From a bacterium BMS3Bbin10 (GTDB lineage: Bacteria > Pseudomonadota > Alphaproteobacteria > Rhizobiales > Methyloligellaceae), in assembly GCA_002897995.1 (NCBI GenBank), contig BDTT01000031.1, forward strand, positions 1-52,029: a stretch of DNA of 52,029 bases, read 5' to 3'. This document shows, piece by piece, positions 42,633-51,088 of this stretch. Each line of letters starts with the position of its first letter. Position 1 is the stretch's first letter. The translations under genes and the position numbers were made by a program. Under the pieces are notes generated by a model that was not told the DNA's origin, did not search any database, and worked only from the letters and a program-made list of their open reading frames with translations.

Positions 42633-44444
42633 TCATTTCCCGGCGATCGCATCGCCCGAGTTTCCGTAAAGCAGGCCGAAGGTCTGCTCATAGACGCAGT
42701 CGCGCACCGTCCGGGCGGTCTTGAAACATTCCGAGACCTCGGCCAGGAGCTTCCGCTCCCGCCCGATCAGCGGATGGTCCCGCGGCAGTGGTTTCCGGTT
42801 CGCGGCCACGGCTTCGGCAAGAATTGCAACGCCGCGCATCCCCGGATTGAAGGCCTCGGAGAACAGATAACGGCTGACGCGCATCGGATGCGTCCATTTC
42901 ATCACCTCGGCCGACCACGGGTTGGCGGCGGCCTGAACCCAGGGGCTGACGAAGTTTTTGTAGAACCACTCGTTGGCCTCCGATACGGCGCGGACCCGCT
43001 CGAACGCCTCGCTCTCCTTTGGAAACCGGAGATCCTCGACCTTCCGCTCTTCGAAGCGCACATTGTAATGGGGCTTGTGGCAATCGGGATCGCCGCTCGG
43101 GTTGTCGATCTTCATCTCGTAGAGGCCGGGCTCCAGCGCCTCGATATCGTCGAGGCTTTCGAGAATGGCCCGGTGCTCGAACCGCGCGACCTTGGCCGAC
43201 ACGAAGAGCCCCAGATGACCCACATGGGGATTTGTCAGATAGACGATCTGCTGTCCGGCCTGCCTGAGATCGTCGCTGTCCTTATAGACCACCGGGATCC
43301 AGCCCAGCGCCTGATGCGGCGGAGTGATGTTGTCGCCATAGGAGGCAAAGATCACGAGCGGGTTGCGGATACGCCGCAAATCGGCGGTGCAGCCGTCGCA
43401 AATGCGAAAATTCCCCCGCTCGAGCTTGTTGCCGATGAACAGATTCTCGACGATAGCGACAATCTCCTCGCGGCTAAGCATGTAAAAACCGTTCCACCAG
43501 CGCTCGAATTCGAGGAAACGCTCACGCTCGGTATCGACCTTGTTGAAAAGGCCGGCGTATTTTTCCCAGATCGCCTTTTCCGGCTGAAGGCTCTCGAAAT
43601 TCTGCGCCAGCCAGGCGCCGTCGAAGCGGCCATCGCCAAGGTCCGACATGAAATGCGCGAGCCAGGTGCCGCCGGTGAGAGAGCCGGCCACGCGCATGGG
43701 GTTCACACCGGACTCCCCGGCCCAATAGGAGAGCGGCGATCCGTTGAGCACCACGGGGCCGGTCAACCCCACGCAGTCGGCCGAAAGCAGGGTTACGGCC
43801 CATCCGGCCTGGCAATTGCCGTACAGAACCGGCGGCTTGCCCGGGTGACGTCCGGCGACTTCGGTGACGAACTTCCGCAGCGCGTGGTGGACATCGGCCA
43901 GCGTCTGTCCCGGTTCGGGCTCGGGGTAGAAAATCACAAAGTAAACCGGGTGGCCCTCGTGAAGCGCCATGCCGACTTCCGAGTCCCGCTTGAACCCGCC
44001 GATGCCGGGCCCGTGCCCGGCACGCGGGTCGACTACGATCACCGGCGGCTTTTCGGGATCGATACAGTCCTCCCGGCAATCCCCGCCCACTTCGGTGATG
44101 CGCAGCAGGGCGTAATTTGCCGGTTCATCAAACTGCCGGGCGTCCAGGATCAACTCGTATTTGAAGTCGAGCAAAGGCGGCAGACCGGCGCGCTCATGCT
44201 CGAGCATGTTGTTCGCACGCTGGCGCAGCACTTCCATAAACAGGACGCCGCGCTGCCATACATCAAGCGCATAAGGCCAGGCTTCATCGGCCGCCGCGGC
44301 GGCGGGCACGGCAACGGATGCCTGCTGGCGGTTTGACGGGGCTTTGGGCGCGGGCCGGGGGGCGCGCTTGCCGGAGGACCCGGCATGCTTGCTCCTGCGT
44401 TCGAGTTTCCCGCCCGCGACCTGTTCGGTTGTTTGTGCATTCAT
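42633..44444 (-). CDS. DUF3141 family alpha/beta-hydrolase-like protein
   Basis: 603 aa. A basic low-complexity head (1-50, many Lys, Arg, Pro, Ala) precedes a domain resembling class III polyhydroxyalkanoate synthases. VVDPRAGHGPGIGGFK stands at the oxyanion side, and the elbow is GNCQAGW (C211 where PHA synthases have G-x-C-x-G). Later stretches read IFASYGDNITPPHQALGW and VYLTNPHVGHLGLFV with Asp and His candidates for the triad. The function of DUF3141 is not established; PHA-like synthesis or acyl transfer is possible. It lies 36 bases before ackA. Confidence 0.82.
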   Translation of the reverse strand: MNAQTTEQVAGGKLERRSKHAGSSGKRAPRPAPKAPSNRQQASVAVPAAAAADEAWPYALDVWQRGVLFMEVLRQRANNMLEHERAGLPPLLDFKYELILDARQFDEPANYALLRITEVGGDCREDCIDPEKPPVIVVDPRAGHGPGIGGFKRDSEVGMALHEGHPVYFVIFYPEPEPGQTLADVHHALRKFVTEVAGRHPGKPPVLYGNCQAGWAVTLLSADCVGLTGPVVLNGSPLSYWAGESGVNPMRVAGSLTGGTWLAHFMSDLGDGRFDGAWLAQNFESLQPEKAIWEKYAGLFNKVDTERERFLEFERWWNGFYMLSREEIVAIVENLFIGNKLERGNFRICDGCTADLRRIRNPLVIFASYGDNITPPHQALGWIPVVYKDSDDLRQAGQQIVYLTNPHVGHLGLFVSAKVARFEHRAILESLDDIEALEPGLYEMKIDNPSGDPDCHKPHYNVRFEERKVEDLRFPKESEAFERVRAVSEANEWFYKNFVSPWVQAAANPWSAEVMKWTHPMRVSRYLFSEAFNPGMRGVAILAEAVAANRKPLPRDHPLIGRERKLLAEVSECFKTARTVRDCVYEQTFGLLYGNSGDAIAGK

Positions 44445-44513
44445 CTCACATACTCACTGCTTTGCGGTTCGCGCCCGCGAGTCATTCGGTTGTTCGGAAG
44501 GGCGGAACCTGTC

Positions 44514-44816
44514 CTAGGCCTTGGCGCAGATGCTTTCAGCCTTGAGGGTTTCCTTTTGTTCGAGAGCTTCCGCCTGCGTGTTATAGGGGCCGCCGGCTTT
44601 CAGCCATGACCGGCTGCGGTAATCGCCTCCGATGCTGATAAGGAGGGCGGTCTGGCAATATCCGGTCTTGTCGTGACGCAGGACAAACCATTTCGCAGAT
44701 TGGTGCGCGGCCTCCTGGCCGGCGGATTGCTGAGCCATCGCCCCCGCGCCGGGAAACCCGGCCAGGAGCGCGAAAGCCAGCAGGGCGGACCCGGAAAATT
44801 TGGTTATCCGTGACAT
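44514..44816 (-). CDS. Small exported protein of unknown function
   Basis: 100 aa. It has a clear signal peptide (residues 1-28, cleavage near AMA-QQS), then a compact domain with WFVLRHDKTGYCQTALLIS, GGDYRSRSW and a C-terminal helix ending SICAKA. Two cysteines (in YCQT and ICAK) could form a disulfide in the periplasm. It lies between CFA synthase (start of the block) and DUF3141. I do not recognise a family. Confidence 0.72.
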   Translation of the reverse strand: MSRITKFSGSALLAFALLAGFPGAGAMAQQSAGQEAAHQSAKWFVLRHDKTGYCQTALLISIGGDYRSRSWLKAGGPYNTQAEALEQKETLKAESICAKA

Positions 44817-44850
44817 TGGTCATCTCCAAAGTTAGATCTTCGGTTCTGAT

Positions 44851-46092
44851 TTACGCCGCCAGCCTGGCCGCGGTTGGAATTGCCTCGGCCGCGCTGACGC
44901 GCTCCCACTCGGTGATGTAATCGCGGGTCAGCGGCACCGCGTCGCGCCGCTTGGCGAGCTGCACCTGGAACACGAAGTGATCGCCATAGCGGAAGGCGGC
45001 TTCGCTCGCGGCCAGGTAAAACTCCCACATGCGGCAAAAGCGTTCGTCGAGGAGATCGGCCACCTTGTCCCGGTTGGCCTGAAAGCGGCGGCGCCACGCG
45101 CGCAGCGTATCGGCGTAGTGCAACCTCAGTATCTCGATATCGGTTACCCATAGTCCGCTGCCTTCGATCGCCGCCAGCACCTCTGAAAGTGCCGGCGAAT
45201 AGCCGCCCGGGAAGATGTATTTGCGAATCCACGAGCTGGTCGTGGACGGGCCGGCCATGCGGCCGATGGAATGAAGGAGGCAGACGCCATCCTCGCTCAG
45301 CAGTTCCTTCACCTTGTCGAAGAATTCCGGATAGTGATTTACGCCGACATGCTCGAACATGCCGACCGAGACAATGCGGTCATAGGTTCCGGTCTCCTCG
45401 CGGTAATCGCGAAGATGAAAGCGGACCTTGCCGGACAGACCGGCCTTGGCCGTGCGGCGTTTCGCGGTTTTCAGCTGTTTTTGCGACAGAGTGAGCCCGG
45501 TGACCTCGCCACCCCCGGCACGGGCCAGAAAATGCGCCAATCCACCCCATCCCGAACCGATGTCGAGAATTTTCTGGTCCGGCTCAAGAAGCAGCTTCGC
45601 CGCCAGGTGGCGCTGCTTGTTGACCTGCGCCGTTTCAAGATCGTCGTCCGGCGTCTGGAAATAGGCACAGGAATATTGCCGGTCCTGATCGAGGAACAGG
45701 TCGTACAGCCGGTCCGGCAGGTCGTAGTGATGGGCCACGCGAATCCGCGACCGGCTGACCGGATTGTATTGCTGGAACCGGCGCCACAGCCAGCAAAGCC
45801 GGTCATAGAGGGTATACAAAGGAAGGGTCTGGCCGAACTCCAGATTGGATGTCACCACCTCCATGAAGTCCGGAAGCGTGCCCTTTTCGATGGTCAGGGT
45901 GCCGTCCATATAGGCTTCGCCGAGATACAGGTTGGGATTTACAAGCAGCTTGTAATGCAAGGCGCGATCATGGAGCCGAATGGTAACTTCCGGCCCCGGA
46001 CGCCCGGAGAAAGTATGCTGCTTGCCATCAGCGTCAATCACCTTGAGGGTGCCGACACGAACCGTGCGTTCAAGTAAACGAGACAGTAACAT
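44851..46092 (-). CDS. cfa: Cyclopropane-fatty-acyl-phospholipid synthase
   Basis: 413 aa. The N-terminal lipid-binding region (about 1-110, with YLGEAYMDG) is followed by HHYDLPDRLYDLFLD (121-135), a CFA-synthase hallmark, the SAM-binding motif ILDIGSGWGGLA (175-186), LTLSQKQL and VSVGMFEHVGVNHY, and a C-terminal basic helix. It adds a methylene bridge to unsaturated phospholipid acyl chains from SAM, at the inner membrane, usually in stationary phase or under acid stress. It shares the strand with the YHS and DUF5676 genes upstream. Confidence 0.94.
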   Translation of the reverse strand: MLLSRLLERTVRVGTLKVIDADGKQHTFSGRPGPEVTIRLHDRALHYKLLVNPNLYLGEAYMDGTLTIEKGTLPDFMEVVTSNLEFGQTLPLYTLYDRLCWLWRRFQQYNPVSRSRIRVAHHYDLPDRLYDLFLDQDRQYSCAYFQTPDDDLETAQVNKQRHLAAKLLLEPDQKILDIGSGWGGLAHFLARAGGGEVTGLTLSQKQLKTAKRRTAKAGLSGKVRFHLRDYREETGTYDRIVSVGMFEHVGVNHYPEFFDKVKELLSEDGVCLLHSIGRMAGPSTTSSWIRKYIFPGGYSPALSEVLAAIEGSGLWVTDIEILRLHYADTLRAWRRRFQANRDKVADLLDERFCRMWEFYLAASEAAFRYGDHFVFQVQLAKRRDAVPLTRDYITEWERVSAAEAIPTAARLAA

Positions 46093-46161
46093 TTCGGGTT
46101 CCTTTCCTGTTTGATCGCTTCAGTCGAGAGGACGATCTCCGGCTGACCGGGCGTCCCTATC

Positions 46162-46500
46162 TCATGGCTCCGTACCGGTTCCCGATTTCATCGCGAAGAA
46201 GTTGTAAAGCGGCCCAAAAATGAGCGCGATGTACCAGCCGTAGGCGAACGACTCGACGAGACCGAGGAAAAAGCTGGGCCAGCTGATCCAGGTGAAACCT
46301 GGCAGGAGCGGCGCCCAGATCGGGTTCATCGCCAAGGCCGGGAACCAGAGGTCGAACAGTACACACAACACGAATGTCAGTGCAAAAAACGTCCCCAGAC
46401 TCATGCCCAGAGCCACGACCGGGACACGTGGAGCGCTGCGCACGGGCAGCGGCGTGCCGATGCGGCCATGTTGCTCAAAGGCGGTCGTGGTCTCACGCAT
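46162..46500 (-). CDS. DUF5676-like small membrane protein
   Basis: 112 aa from the ATG at 46500, which overlaps the YHS gene end by eight bases. Two hydrophobic stretches (about 28-50 and 68-98: VVALGMSLGTFFALTFVLC, FFLGLVESFAYGWYIALIF) carry the DUF5676-like pattern of Gly, Trp and a Y-x-F end. The N-terminal 27 residues are soluble. DUF5676 proteins are often found in heavy-metal clusters with YHS proteins, as here; their role is unknown. Confidence 0.75.
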   Translation of the reverse strand: MRETTTAFEQHGRIGTPLPVRSAPRVPVVALGMSLGTFFALTFVLCVLFDLWFPALAMNPIWAPLLPGFTWISWPSFFLGLVESFAYGWYIALIFGPLYNFFAMKSGTGTEP

Positions 46501-46837
46501 GGGAGTGCTCCAGCTTTTGTTGACCGGGGTCACTGACAGCGACGTACTGACCAGGCGCGGCCTCGAACACCTCGCGGCATTCGCGGGAGCAGAAATAATA
46601 GACGTTACCGGCGTAGACACTGGGCTTCGCCTTGTCGGTGGCCACCGTCTTGCCGCAGACCGGATCGATGTCCTTCACCGGCGGCACCCAGCGAATTTCG
46701 GGACCGCCGGCATTCCCGGCCACGTTTCGGGTCTGCTCGCCGCCATGACCTTTTCCCATTATATGCGCGCCGCAGCCGAAACGCATCATCAAGAAGATGA
46801 GACCGGCCCACACGGCGAAATAAATCAGCGCTTCCAT
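46493..46837 (-). CDS. Membrane-anchored YHS-domain protein
   Basis: 114 aa. An N-terminal membrane helix (about 3-18, ALIYFAVWAGLIFLMM) is followed by a spacer with His and Gly, then a YHS domain: DIDPVCGKTVATDKAKPS, VYYFCSRECREVFE. The Cys residues match the metal-binding YHS head of the CopA-type ATPase encoded downstream. It probably binds copper at the membrane. It overlaps both neighbours (13 and 8 bases), so all three are coupled. Confidence 0.85.
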   Translation of the reverse strand: MEALIYFAVWAGLIFLMMRFGCGAHIMGKGHGGEQTRNVAGNAGGPEIRWVPPVKDIDPVCGKTVATDKAKPSVYAGNVYYFCSRECREVFEAAPGQYVAVSDPGQQKLEHSHA

Positions 46838-47091
46838 TGCAACCTCCGTTCTTCCCGCTTCGCCATCCGTTCCCGCCGCCGTAATCCTTCAAAAGCGAGG
46901 GGGCTGAACCCGTGGCGGCCGGTTTCATGCCCGGCCACCCGCCGGCCGGCCGTTCCCTCGCGCATGGCCTCCATCAGACCTTCCACCTCTTGTCTCGTGA
47001 CGCCGTCACGGGCCATCATCGTCTGGACGATCGGGTCGGCCAGCATCTCCTGAAGCGAGAGCTCTGCGGAGGCTGTCGTAAAATCCGTCAT
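46825..47091 (-). CDS. Small soluble protein, unknown
   Basis: 88 aa, charged and mostly helical: a SLQEMLADPIVQTMMARDGV helix pair, then EVEGLMEAMREG and a basic C-terminus (RRRERMAKREERRLQWKR). No membrane helix or metal motif is seen, apart from a few His. It overlaps the YHS gene by 13 bases, which supports that it is a real gene. Short 'DPIVQ...DGV' proteins occur near other envelope-stress genes, but I do not know a function. Confidence 0.7.
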   Translation of the reverse strand: MTDFTTASAELSLQEMLADPIVQTMMARDGVTRQEVEGLMEAMREGTAGRRVAGHETGRHGFSPLAFEGLRRRERMAKREERRLQWKR

Positions 47092-47182
47092 TGCTTGTTC
47101 TCTCCCTTTTGTATCTCGCCGGTCCCCGGGCCCGTGCGGCGCTAACTCTTCGCACCGGAGGGAGGTTCGCTCCGGCTGGTTT

Positions 47183-47416
47183 TCAATCCGTCGGGTGCGG
47201 CCCCATGAGCGGATGCTCCGGGTTTAACGCGGCCCGGCCGCGCCGCCCGCTTCGCGCCAGGAGCGCCGGTGCGGCGACCGCACTCTCATGCGCCATCGCC
47301 CTTTCGTGAATTTTTCCCAAGATGGTGGCGGCGGCCGAAAACGGCGGCCCGCCCGCTCTGGCAAGCGCTTCCGCTCCGGCTATCGCGGCCTGTTCCGATG
47401 TGCCAATCTGTCTCAT
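47183..47416 (-). CDS. Small protein, unknown, first gene of the minus block
   Basis: 77 aa from the ATG at 47416, rich in Ala, Arg and Gly, with a helical middle (SAAATILGKIHERAMAHE). Composition and the position directly opposite the two-component system favour a real gene, but there is no homology that I recognise, and codon bias alone could produce such a frame. It would share the promoter region (47417-47578) with the response regulator. Confidence 0.45.
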   Translation of the reverse strand: MRQIGTSEQAAIAGAEALARAGGPPFSAAATILGKIHERAMAHESAVAAPALLARSGRRGRAALNPEHPLMGPHPTD

Positions 47417-47500
47417 GGGGCTGCCTCTTGCTTGGTGTCCTTGTGCACCTTCCATGTAGTCATCGCGCGTAACGGGTCGATCACGGGAAGCGCGGCATTT

Positions 47501-47547
47501 GGTAACGGACTGTCACAAGTTCGGCGCCGGTTACGGTTCGTTACAAA
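47501..47547. promoter_or_regulatory. Four-half-site direct repeat, likely response-regulator box
   Basis: Two 19-base units (47501-47519 and 47529-47547) agree at about two thirds of positions. Each holds two GTNAC pentamers five bases apart: GTAAC-N5-GTCAC, then GTTAC-N5-GTTAC. A 10-base spacing in tandem is the pattern of OmpR/PhoB-type binding sites (compare CpxR, GTAAA-N5-GTAAA). The box lies 32-78 bases upstream of the response regulator start and faces the minus-strand block as well. Confidence 0.6.
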
Positions 47548-47578
47548 TTTCTTCGCGATCACGGCTTCCACGGGAGAT

Positions 47579-48340
47579 ATGTTTGCCCCCATGAGCGCAC
47601 CGGACGCAGGAAACAAGGCTCACTTGCTTGTCGTCGACGACGATCACGAGATACGCGATCTGCTTGGCCGGTTTCTGACCAGGCACGGCTACAGGGTCAC
47701 GACGGCGCGGGACGGCAAGGAGATGCGGCGGGCCCTTTCGGACTGGCACATCGATCTGATCGTCCTGGACCTGATGCTGCCCGGAGAGGACGGCCTGTCA
47801 CTGTGCCGGGACTTGCGGGCCAAGTCGCAAATTCCCGTTATCATGCTGACGATGATGGGCGAGGAGACTGACCGGATCATCGGCCTCGAAATGGGGGCCG
47901 ACGACTATCTCCCCAAACCGTTCAATCCGCGCGAGTTGCTGGCGCGCATGAAAGCGGTGCTTCGCCGGTCCCAGAGCGCCGCCGCCGCACCGGCGGCGGG
48001 CGGGCGGAGAATTCTGTGTTTCTCCGGCTGGAAGCTTGATCTGGGTCTGCGCCGTCTGGAATCTCCGCGCCAACTGATCGTGGATCTCAGCGCCGGAGAG
48101 TTCGATCTCCTGGCCGCCTTCGCCGAGCACCCGCAGCGGGTGCTTAACCGGGACCAGCTCCTGGACCTGACCCATGGACGCACCGAAGCGCCGTTCGAAC
48201 GGAGTATCGACATGCAGGTGAGCCGTCTGCGCCACAAGATCGAGAAGAACCCCAAGGAACCCGAACTGATCAAGACCGTGCGCGGCGGAGGCTATATTTT
48301 CACGGGGAGTGTGACACAGGATGAGACGGCTGATACCTGA
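47579..48340 (+). CDS. OmpR/PhoB family response regulator
   Basis: 253 aa from the ATG at 47579; an ATG at 47591 is equally possible (GGGAG at 47572-47576 fits neither spacing well). The receiver domain has the acidic triad (DDDHE, 20-24), the phospho-Asp D64 in VLDLMLPGEDG, the LTMMGEE switch region and the KPFNPRELLARM lysine. The C-terminal winged helix ends in TVRGGGYIF. It overlaps the kinase gene by 20 bases, so the two form one pair. The direct repeat just upstream is its likely own binding site, and the adjacent minus block with CopA and envelope genes a probable target. Confidence 0.92.
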   Translation: MFAPMSAPDAGNKAHLLVVDDDHEIRDLLGRFLTRHGYRVTTARDGKEMRRALSDWHIDLIVLDLMLPGEDGLSLCRDLRAKSQIPVIMLTMMGEETDRIIGLEMGADDYLPKPFNPRELLARMKAVLRRSQSAAAAPAAGGRRILCFSGWKLDLGLRRLESPRQLIVDLSAGEFDLLAAFAEHPQRVLNRDQLLDLTHGRTEAPFERSIDMQVSRLRHKIEKNPKEPELIKTVRGGGYIFTGSVTQDETADT

Positions 48341-49688
48341 CACCATAGCCGCCAGAACCCTGCTGGTTCTGCTCATCGGGCTGACCGTGTCGCACCTGCT
48401 GAGCGTCGCGCTGTATTTCAACGATCGCACGAGCGCGCTCCTGTTCACGATCGGGAAGCAGACCGGGGAGCGGATCACGTCCATCCAGCGCCTCGTCGAG
48501 AATGCGCCTCAAGCCGAACGGCGGCGGATCGTCGAACACGCGGATCATCCCAGGCTCCACGTCGCCTGGAGCCAGGAAAGCACCATAGAGGCCCACCCGG
48601 ACAAAGGCTGGCAATCCGACGTGCTCCTCGACGCCCTGGTTGCGCATCTCAACGCCGGCGGGGGGCAGATTTTCAGGCTGCGCTACTCGGACGGGGCCAT
48701 GACCGGTGCGTGGCAGGAGCACATGCGCAAAAAACCCAAGGCGGTGAAACCCGGTCAGACGCTGATGGTGTCCCTCCGGTTAAGCGATGGGAGCTGGCTG
48801 AACTTCGCCGCGCCGATCGAGCCGCCCAAGTCTTTCTGGTCGCTTCGTTTTGTCCTCTCGATGGGGATCATGCTGCTGGGGGTGGGCATTTTGTCGACCT
48901 TGGTCGTGCGCCATCTGACCAGACCGCTCGGGACATTTGCGCGCGCGGCACATCGGCTCGGGACCGATGTCAAGGCGCCCCCGATACCGGAAAAGGGCCC
49001 GGCCGAAGTGCGCCAGGCCATACGGGCGTTCAACGAGATGCAGGGCCGGCTCCGGCGTTTCATCGAGGACCGGACGCAGATGCTGGCGGCCATTTCCCAC
49101 GACCTGGGCACGCCGATAACGCGTCTGCGGCTGCGCGCCGAATTCATAGAGGACGAGGACCAGCAGGAGAAGATGCTCGCCGATCTCGACGACATGGAAA
49201 AGATGGTGTCTTCGGCCCTGTCGTTCGCACGGGACGAGGCCACCAGCGAACCCCACGCGATGGTCGATCTCAGAACTCTGCTCCAGCGTGTCTGCGACGA
49301 CACGGCTGACGCCGGGCATGCGGTCACGCTGGACATCGGCGATAATGCGGTGCCCTTTGCCTGCCGGTCTGTCGCGCTGCGCCGCGCGCTGAGCAATCTC
49401 ATCGGCAACGCCGTCAAATACGGGCGCCGGGCCCGCGTGTCGCTGGCGGAACAGGACGACGCCATTGTGATCACAATCGACGATGACGGGCCGGGCATCC
49501 CCGAAGACCGCCTGGAGGATGTATTCAAGCCCTTCCGCCGGCTTGAGGAATCGCGCAGCCGGGAGACCGGCGGTACGGGCCTCGGCCTGACCGTCGCGCG
49601 AACAATCGTCCGCGCGCATGGCGGCGGCATTGCGCTGAGCAACCGCGACGGGGGCGGCCTGAGCGTGGAAGTGAAGCTCCCCCGCTAG
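48321..49688 (+). CDS. Sensor histidine kinase
   Basis: 455 aa. One membrane helix at the N-terminus (about 13-32) and a second (about 173-197) enclose a periplasmic sensor of about 140 residues with no recognised fold. A HAMP linker (about 198-250) follows, then the phosphoacceptor His in LAAISHDLGTPITRL (H260; DLGTP in place of the usual ELRTP) and an ATPase domain with N-box NLIGNAVKYG, DDDGPGIP and GGTGLGL. It should phosphorylate the adjacent regulator. The signal is unknown; copper or envelope damage would fit the neighbours. The stop codon TAG is the first three bases of repeat copy 2. Confidence 0.92.
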   Translation: MRRLIPDTIAARTLLVLLIGLTVSHLLSVALYFNDRTSALLFTIGKQTGERITSIQRLVENAPQAERRRIVEHADHPRLHVAWSQESTIEAHPDKGWQSDVLLDALVAHLNAGGGQIFRLRYSDGAMTGAWQEHMRKKPKAVKPGQTLMVSLRLSDGSWLNFAAPIEPPKSFWSLRFVLSMGIMLLGVGILSTLVVRHLTRPLGTFARAAHRLGTDVKAPPIPEKGPAEVRQAIRAFNEMQGRLRRFIEDRTQMLAAISHDLGTPITRLRLRAEFIEDEDQQEKMLADLDDMEKMVSSALSFARDEATSEPHAMVDLRTLLQRVCDDTADAGHAVTLDIGDNAVPFACRSVALRRALSNLIGNAVKYGRRARVSLAEQDDAIVITIDDDGPGIPEDRLEDVFKPFRRLEESRSRETGGTGLGLTVARTIVRAHGGGIALSNRDGGGLSVEVKLPR

Positions 49689-49745
49689 TGCGTATCACCG
49701 ATAAGCATGTCCCCGCGAAGGCGGGGATGGGAACCGGTTATCGGA
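49686..49745 (+). repeat. Mosaic palindromic repeat, copy 2
   Basis: 59 of 60 bases identical to copy 1 (4367-4426), in the opposite orientation on the chromosome. It has outer arms TGCGTATCACCGATAAG and ACCGGTTATCGG and the inner CCCCGCGAAGGCGGGG palindrome. The first three bases (TAG) are the histidine-kinase stop codon. A tail shared with copy 3 follows (about AAATGATATGCATAAACA, 49746-49765), then the hairpin at 49771-49811. Confidence 0.9.
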
Positions 49746-49770
49746 AAAATGATATGCATAAACAAAAGGT

Positions 49771-49811
49771 TAGATCGCGGTTTTGATTCCATCAAAACAT
49801 GAAGCGATCTA
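49771..49811. terminator. Stem-loop after the histidine kinase gene
   Basis: Outer arms TAGATCGC/GCGATCTA enclose inner arms TTTTGAT-TCC-ATCAAAA. It lies between the convergent kinase and patatin-like genes, directly after the tail of repeat copy 2, and resembles hairpins attached to rhizobial intergenic mosaic elements. It could end transcripts from either side, although no T-run follows the outer stem. Confidence 0.5.
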
Positions 49812-49850
49812 GGGACGGATATTCTGCGTGGAGATAAACACCGAAAGCGC

Positions 49851-50705
49851 TTACGCCTTCTGCAGCAACTCTCGCAGCTCCTTCAGCGAGGCCCGCACTG
49901 CGCGATTTCCGGCGGCAATACAGACCCGTTTTTGGGAAAATTCCAATATATCTATTGCGAACGGAAATTGCGGCTTAACAACGAAGTCAGCCTCCCTGAA
50001 GCGCAGGCGGGCATGTTCATGTGAACAGATGTCCATGGCCCTCAACATCGCCTGGACGCCGTTTGAGGGAGGGCGAGGATCGATTTGCTGCTGGACATCG
50101 ACGGCAACGACCACATCGATATCCGACCCCCTGGCCACGTCGATGGGAGCCAGGTCCGCATAGCACCCGTCCGCAAGCAAACCCTCGTCGTGAGACAGGG
50201 GCGGCAACAGGCCGGCTAGCGCTGCGCTGGCATATGCGGCCCTGGCCGCATTCCCGCGCCGGAGGACAACCCGCCGGCCCCGGCACAGGTCCGTGGCGAC
50301 GGTTGCGACACGAATATGTCCATCTTCCAGCCGACGCCCCAGAGTCAGGCTGTCCAGAAGGGATCGCCCCCATTCCAGGGTGCGGGCGCCCACGCCCCAG
50401 CCCAGAACCATGTCCTGCAGCATTCGCTCCGATGCCAACAGCGCCCGAATACGCTCTTTGAAGTTGCCGCTGGAAGCTTTGGGAGGTTCCGGAAATCCCT
50501 GGGTGTCCATGTTCACCAAGGCCCTGTACCAATCCGGATTCAGGGCGTAGGTCACCGCTACAACCGCGCCCATGGACACGCCCACAACCGCGCTCGGGCG
50601 AAAACCGTAATGCTCAACCGCCCGCAGCACTCCGGCATGTGCCAGGCCCCGAGCGCCGCCGCCGGCCAGGACCAGGGCAAAGGGAACATGCGCTTTCGGA
50701 CTCAA
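49851..50705 (-). CDS. Patatin-like phospholipase (RssA type)
   Basis: 284 aa. It has the glycine-rich oxyanion motif GGGARG (15-20), the nucleophile in GVSMG (S44) and the catalytic Asp in LLADGCYADLAP (about residue 190), which make the Ser-Asp dyad of patatins. No signal peptide or membrane helix is visible. Such proteins remove acyl chains from phospholipids in the cytoplasm or at the inner membrane face. It is convergent with the kinase gene and followed upstream by repeat copy 3 and tRNA-Lys. Confidence 0.9.
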   Translation of the reverse strand: MSPKAHVPFALVLAGGGARGLAHAGVLRAVEHYGFRPSAVVGVSMGAVVAVTYALNPDWYRALVNMDTQGFPEPPKASSGNFKERIRALLASERMLQDMVLGWGVGARTLEWGRSLLDSLTLGRRLEDGHIRVATVATDLCRGRRVVLRRGNAARAAYASAALAGLLPPLSHDEGLLADGCYADLAPIDVARGSDIDVVVAVDVQQQIDPRPPSNGVQAMLRAMDICSHEHARLRFREADFVVKPQFPFAIDILEFSQKRVCIAAGNRAVRASLKELRELLQKA

Positions 50706-50795
50706 AACAACCTCGCCTTGTGTTGTTTTTTCCGGTCTGTGGGGCCAAGGCTACTCTAGAGGCCGGCAGGCCACAAGGAACCGGAGCGCTCTTGG

Positions 50796-50862
50796 TTTTG
50801 TTTATGCGTATCAATTTCCGATAACCGGTTTCCACTTATCGGTCTTATCGGCGATACGCACC
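50796..50862 (-). repeat. Mosaic palindromic repeat, copy 3 (without the inner palindrome)
   Basis: Read on the minus strand it has the same outer parts as copies 1 and 2 (TGCGTATC-x-CCGATAAG at one end, ACCGGTTATCGGAAA and TGATACGCATAAACAAAA at the other). Its middle reads ACCGATAAGTGG in place of the 24 bases with CCCCGCGAAGGCGGGG. The ends TGCGTATC and GATACGCA form a perfect 8-bp terminal inverted repeat. It lies between the patatin-like gene and tRNA-Lys. Confidence 0.85.
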
Positions 50863-50885
50863 AGCTTCGGTCTCATTGCAAAAAC

Positions 50886-50961
<76 letters not shown>

Positions 50962-51088
50962 GTAATGTTGAAAGGGAGGTCTTCGCTCCCCTGCCGCTTC
51001 GCTATATGAGGGACCGCCAGATATGCTCCCACGCCTCTCCCATATCACCGTCACCGCAAGGCTGTCCAGATGGCCGCCGGGAACCGGA

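Noticed and set aside
42396-44336. Long plus-strand open frame (646 codons) opposite DUF3141
   Set aside because: It lies antisense to a recognisable protein, has no domain I know and reads like the high-GC shadow of the minus-strand gene.
42633-44444. Calling DUF3141 a PHA synthase
   Set aside because: The elbow is G-N-C-Q-A-G-W rather than the synthase box, and no PHA genes are adjacent; similarity is only in fold.
40294-46161. FNR/FixK boxes before ackA, DUF3141 or CFA synthase
   Set aside because: Looked for TTGAT-N4-ATCAA in the gaps and found none, so oxygen control is not supported here.
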